DNA from: Burkholderiales bacterium
GTDB taxonomy: Bacteria; Pseudomonadota; Gammaproteobacteria; Burkholderiales; Burkholderiaceae_C
Direction: 5' to 3'
Length of the DNA: 64,000 nucleotides
NCBI GenBank assembly: GCA_016191525.1
Contig: JACPOK010000039.1
Coordinates: 1-64,000, forward strand
The notes beneath the pieces are model-generated. The model ran no database searches, was not told the DNA's origin, and saw nothing but the letters and a program-made list of their open reading frames with translations. Position numbers and translations under genes: made by a program. This document shows, piece by piece, positions 56,971-64,000 of the stretch (its first letter is position 1; each line of letters begins with the position of its first letter).

Positions 56971-57884
56971 TTGCGGCCCCCTTTCTTGACGGGGGCCGCG
57001 TCTTCGGGCGCCGGCCGCGGCGGGATCTGCGCGGACACCGGCTTGAGCACCATCACATGGCGCGCGCCGTCCACCAGCGCCTGGGGCGAGCACGAGACGC
57101 GGGCAAAGGCCGAGTCGGAACGCCGCTCCACTTTTTCCACCTTGGCCACCGGCAGGCCGGGCGGGTAGACGCCGTCCACGCCGCTGGTGGTGAGGATGTC
57201 GCCGGCCTGCACGTCGGCGTTGCCGGCCATGAAGCGCAACTCCAGCGAGCCACCGTGCGAACTCGGCTCGCCATAGGCCACGCTGCGCGCGCCGGTGCGC
57301 GAATTGAGCACGGGAATGGCGTGGTCGCGGTCGATCACCAGCGTCACTTCGCTGATCAGCGGGTGCACGCGTGTCACCTGCCCCAGCACGCCCGATTCAT
57401 CCAGCACCGGCGAGCCCGCCTCGATGCCCTGCGCCAATCCTTTGTCGATGATCACCTTGCGGGTATAGGGGTCCGCGGCGTCGTACAGCACTTCGGCGGC
57501 CTGCGCCGGCGTGGTGATGCGTTCGCGCAGCGCCAGCAGCTTGCGCAGCCGCTCGTTTTCCTGCGAGAGTTGTTCGACCTGGCTGGCCCGCTGCGACTGC
57601 AGTGCCAGCTTGCGCCGCGCCGCCGCTTCGGCCGCCTGGGCGGACTGCAGCGACTCCATGTATTCGCCGCCGTTGCGCATCAGCAGCACCGGGCGCATGG
57701 CCACCCACTGGATCGGGTAGAGCACGGTCGCCACGGCGGCGCGCAGCGGCTGGGTCACCTTGAAGCGTGCGTCGGCCACCATGAGGAACAGCGCCAGCGC
57801 ACTGCACACCATGAGCTTGGACAGGGCCGAAGGGCCCTGCTTGAAGAACGGCGGTGGGTTCCTGTCCAGCGTACCGAGCGGCAT
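56967..57884 (-). CDS. mreC: Rod shape-determining protein MreC
   Basis: Encodes 305 residues. One membrane helix (about 25-45), a coiled coil ending near residue 125 (SQLSQENERLRKLLALRER region) and a periplasmic beta domain with LVIDRDHAIPVLNSRTGARSVA (in parts). A basic, Pro-rich C-terminus follows. MreC connects MreB to PBP2. It lies 15 bases after mreB. Confidence 0.95.
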   Translation of the reverse strand: MPLGTLDRNPPPFFKQGPSALSKLMVCSALALFLMVADARFKVTQPLRAAVATVLYPIQWVAMRPVLLMRNGGEYMESLQSAQAAEAAARRKLALQSQRASQVEQLSQENERLRKLLALRERITTPAQAAEVLYDAADPYTRKVIIDKGLAQGIEAGSPVLDESGVLGQVTRVHPLISEVTLVIDRDHAIPVLNSRTGARSVAYGEPSSHGGSLELRFMAGNADVQAGDILTTSGVDGVYPPGLPVAKVEKVERRSDSAFARVSCSPQALVDGARHVMVLKPVSAQIPPRPAPEDAAPVKKGGRK

Positions 57885-57899
57885 CGCTGTGCCTTGCGG

Positions 57900-59385
<1,486 letters not shown>

Positions 59386-59389
<4 letters not shown>

Positions 59390-60849
59390 GCGCGCTGCAT
59401 GATTTGACGGTGGCGCAGCTGGCGGCGAAATTGAAGGCCAGAGAGGTGTCGGCGGTTGAGGCCGCGAAGCACTTCATGGCGCGCGGCACGGCGCATGAAT
59501 CGCTGGGTGCGTATCTGGCTGTGGACGAGGGCGTGACTCTGGCGCAAGCCGCCGCTGCCGATGCGCAGATCGCCGCGGGCAACGCGGGCGCGCTCGCCGG
59601 CGTGCCCATCGCGCACAAGGACATCTTCGTCACCAGGGACTTCCCCAGCACCGCGGGCTCAAAGATGCTGGAAGGCTATCGCTCGCCGTTTGACGCCACT
59701 GTGGTGGCCAAGCTCGCGCAGGCCGGCGCCGTGACGCTGGGCAAACTCAACTGCGACGAGTTCGCGATGGGTTCATCGAACGAAAACTCGGCCTACAAGC
59801 CAGCGAAAAATCCGTGGGACACGGCGCGCATTCCCGGCGGCTCGTCCGGCGGCAGCGCGGTGGCCGTCGCGGCGCGGCTCGCGCCTGCGGCTACCGGCAC
59901 CGACACCGGCGGCTCGATCCGCCAGCCCGCCTCGTTTTGCGGCATCACCGGCATCAAGCCCACTTACGGCCGGGCGTCGCGCTACGGCATGATCGCCTTC
60001 GCTTCCAGCCTGGACCAGGCCGGGCCCATGGCGCGCAGCGCCGAAGATTGCGCGATGCTGCTGTCGGCGATCTGCGGCCCCGACCTGGACCGCGACTCCA
60101 CTTCGCTGGACGTGCCGGCCGAGGACTTCACGGCATCGCTGGGCGGCTCGATCGAGGGCCTGCGCATCGGCGTGCCGAAGGAGTTTTTTGGCGAAGGCCT
60201 GTCAGCCGACGTGCGGTCCGGCCTTGATGCCGCGCTGGCTCAATACGAAAAACTGGGCGCGAAGCTGGTGGAGATCACGCTGCCGCGCACCGAGCTGTCC
60301 ATCCCCGTCTACTACATCATCGCGCCGGCGGAAGCATCGTCCAACCTCTCGCGTTTTGACGGCGTGAAGTTCGGGCACCGCGCGGAAAAATACACCGACC
60401 TGCTCGACATGTACAAGAAGAGCCGTGCCGAGGGTTTCGGCGACGAGGCCAAGCGCCGCATCATGATCGGCGCCTACGTGCTCTCGCACGGTTACTACGA
60501 CGCGTATTACCTGCAGGCGCAGAAGATCCGCCGCATGATCGCCGACGATTTCCAGCAGGCCTTCAAGCTGTGCGACGTGATCGCGGGGCCCGTGGCGCCC
60601 ACCGTGGCCTGGAAGATCGGCGAGAAGTCCGACGACCCCGTCGCCAACTACCTGGCCGACATCTTCACGCTGCCGGCTTCGCTGGCGGGCTTGCCGGGCA
60701 TGAGCATTCCGGCCGGCTTCGGCGAAGGCGGCATGCCGGTGGGCATGCAGTTGATCGGCAACTACTTCAGGGAAGGCCAGTTGCTCAACGCGGCGCACCG
60801 CTTCCAGCAGGCGACCGACTTTCACCTTCGCCAGCCGGAAGGTATCTGA
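59386..60849 (+). CDS. gatA: Aspartyl/glutamyl-tRNA amidotransferase subunit A
   Basis: Encodes 487 residues of the amidase-signature family. The catalytic triad Lys78 (PIAHKDIF), Ser153/154 ([11 protein letters not shown]) and Ser177 (TDTGGSIRQ) is intact. GatA frees ammonia from glutamine. It starts in an ATGA overlap with gatC and is 3 bases before gatB. Confidence 0.97.
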
Positions 60850-60852
60850 ACC

Positions 60853-62298
60853 ATGAGCGCAAAACTGATCCAGGGCTACGAGGTCGTCATCGGCTTTGAG
60901 ACGCATGCCCAGCTTTCCACCCAGTCGAAAATTTTCAGCCGCGCACCCACGGCTTTCGGCGCGGAGCCGAATACGCAGGCCTGCGCGGTGGACCTGGCGC
61001 TGCCCGGCACGCTGCCGGTGATGAACAGGGGTGCAGTGGAGCGCGCCATCGAATTCGGCCTGGCCGTCAATTCGCACATCGCGCCGCATAGCGTGTTCGC
61101 GCGCAAGAATTATTTCTATCCCGACCTGCCCAAGGGCTACCAGATCAGCCAGTTCGAGATCCCGGTGGTGCAGGGCGGCAGCGTCGAGTTCTACCTGGGT
61201 GATGAGAAGAAGTCGGTGCGGCTGGTGCGCGCCCACCTGGAAGAGGACGCGGGCAAGTCGCTGCACGAGGACTTCATCGGCCAGTCGGGCATCGACCTGA
61301 ACCGCGCGGGCACGCCGCTGCTGGAGATCGTCACCGAGCCCGACATGCGCTCCAGCGACGAGGCCGTGGCCTACGCGAAAGAACTGCACAAGATCGTCAC
61401 CTGGATCGGCATCTGCGACGGCAACATGCAGGAAGGCAGCTTCCGCTGCGACGCCAACGTTTCGGTGCGCAAGCCCGGCGGCGAGCTCGGCACGCGGCGC
61501 GAGATCAAGAACCTGAACAGCTTCAAGTTCATGCAGCAGGCGATCGACTATGAGATCCGCTGGCAGATCGAGGAGATCGAGGACGGCCGCGCGATCCAGC
61601 AGGCCACCGTGCTGTTCGACCCCGACACGGGCGAGACCCGCGCCATGCGCACCAAGGAAGACGCCGCCGACTACCGCTATTTCCCCGATCCTGACCTGCC
61701 GCCGCTGGTGGTGGCGCCCGAGTGGGTGGAACGTGTGCGCTCGGAGATGGCGGAATTGCCCCGCGTGATGGCGGCCCGATTCGTCAAGGATTACGGCCTG
61801 CCCGAGTACGACGCCACCACGCTCACGCAGAGCAAGGCGATGGCGGCCTACTTTGAAGCGGCCGCGAAAGCCAGCGGCCAGCCCAAGCTGGCCAGCAACT
61901 GGATCATGGGTGAACTCTCACGCCGGCTGAATGCAGGCGAGGCGACGATTGAGTCCGCACCGGTCAACGCGCAGATGCTTGCATCGTTGATAGCCAGGAT
62001 TTCTGACGGCACCGTCTCCAACAGCGCCGCACGCCAGGTCTTTGACGCGCTGTGGGGCGGCGAAGGCAACAACGTCGACTCCATCATCGAGACCAGGGGC
62101 CTGAAGCAGATGAACGATTCCGGCGCGCTGGAAAAAATCATCGATGACGTGATCGCCGCCAATGCCGACAACGTGGCCCAGTTCCGCGCCGGCAAGGACA
62201 AGGCGTTCAACGCGCTGGTTGGGCAGGCCATGAAGGCCAGCAAGGGCAAGGCGAACCCGGCGCAGGTCAATGACCTGCTGCGCAAAAAACTCGGCTAG
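60853..62298 (+). CDS. gatB: Aspartyl/glutamyl-tRNA amidotransferase subunit B
   Basis: Encodes 481 residues. The motif [21 protein letters not shown] starts the kinase/amidation domain, and [11 protein letters not shown] and [17 protein letters not shown] are signatures. The C-terminal YqeY-like tRNA-binding domain runs from about residue 330. Presence of gatCAB implies that Gln-tRNA or Asn-tRNA may be made indirectly. Its stop shares CTAG with the convergent gene. Confidence 0.97.
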   Translation: MSAKLIQGYEVVIGFETHAQLSTQSKIFSRAPTAFGAEPNTQACAVDLALPGTLPVMNRGAVERAIEFGLAVNSHIAPHSVFARKNYFYPDLPKGYQISQFEIPVVQGGSVEFYLGDEKKSVRLVRAHLEEDAGKSLHEDFIGQSGIDLNRAGTPLLEIVTEPDMRSSDEAVAYAKELHKIVTWIGICDGNMQEGSFRCDANVSVRKPGGELGTRREIKNLNSFKFMQQAIDYEIRWQIEEIEDGRAIQQATVLFDPDTGETRAMRTKEDAADYRYFPDPDLPPLVVAPEWVERVRSEMAELPRVMAARFVKDYGLPEYDATTLTQSKAMAAYFEAAAKASGQPKLASNWIMGELSRRLNAGEATIESAPVNAQMLASLIARISDGTVSNSAARQVFDALWGGEGNNVDSIIETRGLKQMNDSGALEKIIDDVIAANADNVAQFRAGKDKAFNALVGQAMKASKGKANPAQVNDLLRKKLG

Positions 62299-62957
62299 GG
62301 TTTGGCGGGCTTTGCGGGCGCGGCAGCCGAGGCGGCCTGCGGCCCCCACAGCGGCTTGAGCTTGGCCAGTTCCTCGTCGAAGCGGGTGTTGATCCGCTTC
62401 CTTTCGGCGGCCTGGTCGGCGGCCAGCCGCTTCTGGGTGGCCATCATCTGGTCCGCCTCTTCAATCTGGCGTTTCAGCTTCGGCGGCGCCTTGCTCATGT
62501 CGCGCTTGTAGAACTCGGCCTCGGAGTCCAGCAGCTTGCGCTGCGACGCCAGTTCCTGCGTGCGCCTGGCAGTGGCCGCGCTCACTTCCTCCACCGGGGC
62601 CAGCGCCGCGGTCCGTTCCTGGTCGTGGCTGGCCCGGTTGGGGTAGCGTGTGGCCAGGGCCTGGTCGCGTTTGCGCTCCTCGGCCTGCTTTGCGCGTTCC
62701 TCGTTTGCCTTGCGCGCCTTTTCCTCTTCCGCGGCCCGCTCTTCCTTGGTCAGCTCGGGCGCCACCTTGCGCCGCACCGTGCCGCTGGGGTTGAGCTCCT
62801 TTTGCTCCCGGTCCAGGCATTCAGCGATGGGCCGGTCTGCCGTCAGGCGCTTGCCCTTGGAGTCGATGCAGGTATAGATGCCCTGCGCCTGGGCTGGAGC
62901 GATAAAACCGCCGCACAGAAAAGCTGCGGCAAAAGCTCGTTGCGTAATTCCCAACAC
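62295..62957 (-). CDS. DUF4124-domain exported protein with charged coiled coil
   Basis: Encodes 220 residues from a GTG at 62957, chosen because it opens directly on a signal sequence ([21 protein letters not shown]). The DUF4124 domain is [22 protein letters not shown] with its paired cysteines. The rest is a Glu/Lys/Arg-rich coiled coil ([20 protein letters not shown]) ending in an Ala/Pro tail. The function is unknown. Frame-consistent upstream starts run into pyrE. Confidence 0.75.
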   Translation of the reverse strand: MLGITQRAFAAAFLCGGFIAPAQAQGIYTCIDSKGKRLTADRPIAECLDREQKELNPSGTVRRKVAPELTKEERAAEEEKARKANEERAKQAEERKRDQALATRYPNRASHDQERTAALAPVEEVSAATARRTQELASQRKLLDSEAEFYKRDMSKAPPKLKRQIEEADQMMATQKRLAADQAAERKRINTRFDEELAKLKPLWGPQAASAAAPAKPAKP

Positions 62958-62971
62958 GGTTCCTGTCCTCT

Positions 62972-63652
62972 TTACTCCACGCCGTAACGCCGGCGGTAGG
63001 CGAGCACCCTGGCGTGATGCGCGCCGAGCGCATCCCCGCTGTGCCGTTCCAGATACTGGAGCAAATCGGAAAGCCGTGCAATCGCGCAAACCTCAAGGCC
63101 CAGTTGGCCGCGCACGTATTGCACTGCCGAGTGGGCCACGTCGGCGCCGTTCTCGGTGGCCATTTCCTGCCGGTCCAGGGCGATGGCCACCGCATGCGGC
63201 GTGGCGCCGGCGGCCTGGATGATGGTGATGGATTCGCGCGCCGCAGTGCCTGCCGACATCACATCGTCAACAACCAGCACCCGGCCCCGCACCGGCGCGC
63301 CCACCAGCGTGCCGCCTTCGCCATGGTCCTTGGCTTCCTTGCGGTTGTAGGCATAGGGCACATTGCGCCCCAGGCTGGCCAACTCCACCGCCACCACCGC
63401 GGCCAGGGGAATGCCCTTGTAGGCCGGGCCGAAAATCATGTCGAATTCAATGCCGGAGGCGATGATGCTGCGCGCATAGAATTGCGCCAGCCGCCCCAGC
63501 TTGGCGCCGTCGTCGAACAGGCCGGCATTGAAGAAGTACGGCGACAGGCGCCCGGCCTTGGTCTTGAATTCACCAAAGCGCAGCACGCCGGCATCCACCG
63601 CGAACTGCACGAAATCCTGGGCCAGCTGATCCTGGCTGCCACCTGCCACCAT
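62972..63652 (-). CDS. pyrE: Orotate phosphoribosyltransferase
   Basis: Encodes 226 residues from the ATG at 63652, which has AAGGAA upstream. PyrE converts orotate and PRPP to orotidine monophosphate in pyrimidine synthesis. The PRPP motif is VLVVDDVMSAGTAARES and the orotate side has GRLSPYFFNAGLFDDG. The upstream in-frame start at 63775 would run through the divergent exonuclease gene. Its start codon overlaps that gene's ATG on the other strand. Confidence 0.95.
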   Translation of the reverse strand: MVAGGSQDQLAQDFVQFAVDAGVLRFGEFKTKAGRLSPYFFNAGLFDDGAKLGRLAQFYARSIIASGIEFDMIFGPAYKGIPLAAVVAVELASLGRNVPYAYNRKEAKDHGEGGTLVGAPVRGRVLVVDDVMSAGTAARESITIIQAAGATPHAVAIALDRQEMATENGADVAHSAVQYVRGQLGLEVCAIARLSDLLQYLERHSGDALGAHHARVLAYRRRYGVE

Positions 63653-64000
63653 GGGAAATTCCTTGTTCAAGCTCACCAGCCTCAATCTCAACGGCATCCG
63701 CTCCGCCGCCAGCAAGGGCGTGGAGGCCTGGATCGCGAAGCTCAAGCCGGATTGTATTTGCGTACAGGAAGTCAAGGCGCAGGCCGCCGACGTGGAGGGC
63801 CGCTTCGAGGAACTGGCCGGCCTGAAGGGCCACTTCCACTTTGCGCAGAAAAAAGGCTATTCGGGCGTGGCGGTATACAGCCGGCACGCTCCCAGCGATG
63901 TCATCGTGGGCTATGGTTCAAAGGAATTCGACGCCGAAGGCCGCTATGTCGAGATGCGCTTCGATACGCCGGCGCGCAAGTTTTCCGTCATCAGCTGCTA
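63651..64000 (+). CDS. xthA: Exonuclease III family AP endonuclease, N-terminal part
   Basis: The frame from ATG 63651 is open to the right edge (116 codons seen). FKLTSLNLNGIRSAASKGVEAW, the metal-binding glutamate in DCICVQEVKAQ, and GHFHFAQKKGYSGVAVYSRH identify the exonuclease III/APE1 fold, which acts in base-excision repair. A TTG at 63663, with GGGAA 5 bases upstream, is a strong alternative start that gives MFKLTSLN. The catalytic C-terminal half lies beyond the window. Confidence 0.9.
   Translation, partial: MGNSLFKLTSLNLNGIRSAASKGVEAWIAKLKPDCICVQEVKAQAADVEGRFEELAGLKGHFHFAQKKGYSGVAVYSRHAPSDVIVGYGSKEFDAEGRYVEMRFDTPARKFSVISC

Overview
The window is a high-GC stretch of bacterial chromosome that reads as a member of the Betaproteobacteria, order Burkholderiales, most likely family Comamonadaceae. 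The basis is the style of the ribosomal, ATP synthase and Mre proteins, the permease-less EIIA-HPr-EI phosphorelay, and the many Bug/TctC-type periplasmic receptors. This is recognition by eye, not a database result. No rRNA, tRNA, CRISPR array, insertion sequence or prophage was found, and no gene-free stretch exceeds 300 bases.

Layout. 1-5812: end of tuf, rpsJ, then the S10 operon from rplC to rpsQ, closed by an intrinsic terminator with no spc operon behind it. 5823-10507: peroxiredoxin, acetyltransferase, cytochrome b561, cytochrome c', a TlpA-like thioredoxin, a DUF4197 protein and a degenerate histidine-kinase-like protein. 10625-17011: a family III CoA-transferase, a small lipoprotein, an MFS transporter, the EIIA-HPr-EI phosphorelay and an EamA exporter. 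17015-21398 (minus strand): a CopD-like membrane protein, a metallo-beta-lactamase-fold protein, a D-amino-acid-type aminotransferase, ybeD, lipB and lipA, all packed or overlapping. 21512-28822: the complete atpIBEFHAGDC operon with a promoter and a terminator. 28859-33416: an orphan branched-chain-type binding protein, then a minus-strand operon of MauG-like di-heme protein, chemoreceptor, cupredoxin and cytochrome c. 33469-37779: lemA with two TPM-domain genes, then small enzymes.

37776-54256 is the accessory, catabolic part. An IclR-type regulator at 41248-42036 sits between a minus-strand unit (frameshifted quinone oxidoreductase, CoA-transferase, crotonase, possibly a thioesterase) and a plus-strand unit (alpha/beta hydrolase, amidohydrolase, Bug receptor, FAH hydrolase, three more Bug receptors, flavin reductase). 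A matching 27-bp composite inverted repeat lies on each side of the regulator and is the best operator candidate in the window. Next to it a LysR-type regulator faces an operon of an enolase-superfamily enzyme, a DapA-like lyase, a fifth Bug receptor and a VOC protein. This second operon looks like an acid-sugar or hydroxy-acid dehydratase/aldolase route. No TctA or TctB permease gene is present for any of the five receptors.

54267-64000 is housekeeping again: mreB, mreC, mreD and mrdA for cell shape (minus strand), gatCAB for Gln-tRNA formation, a DUF4124 protein, pyrE, and the beginning of an exonuclease III gene.

The most unusual non-gene signals are a 63-bp interspersed repeat (two 87%-identical copies, one diverged copy, one doubtful copy) that supplies the start codon of two genes, and the paired IclR operator. 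I found no system that I would call wholly new.
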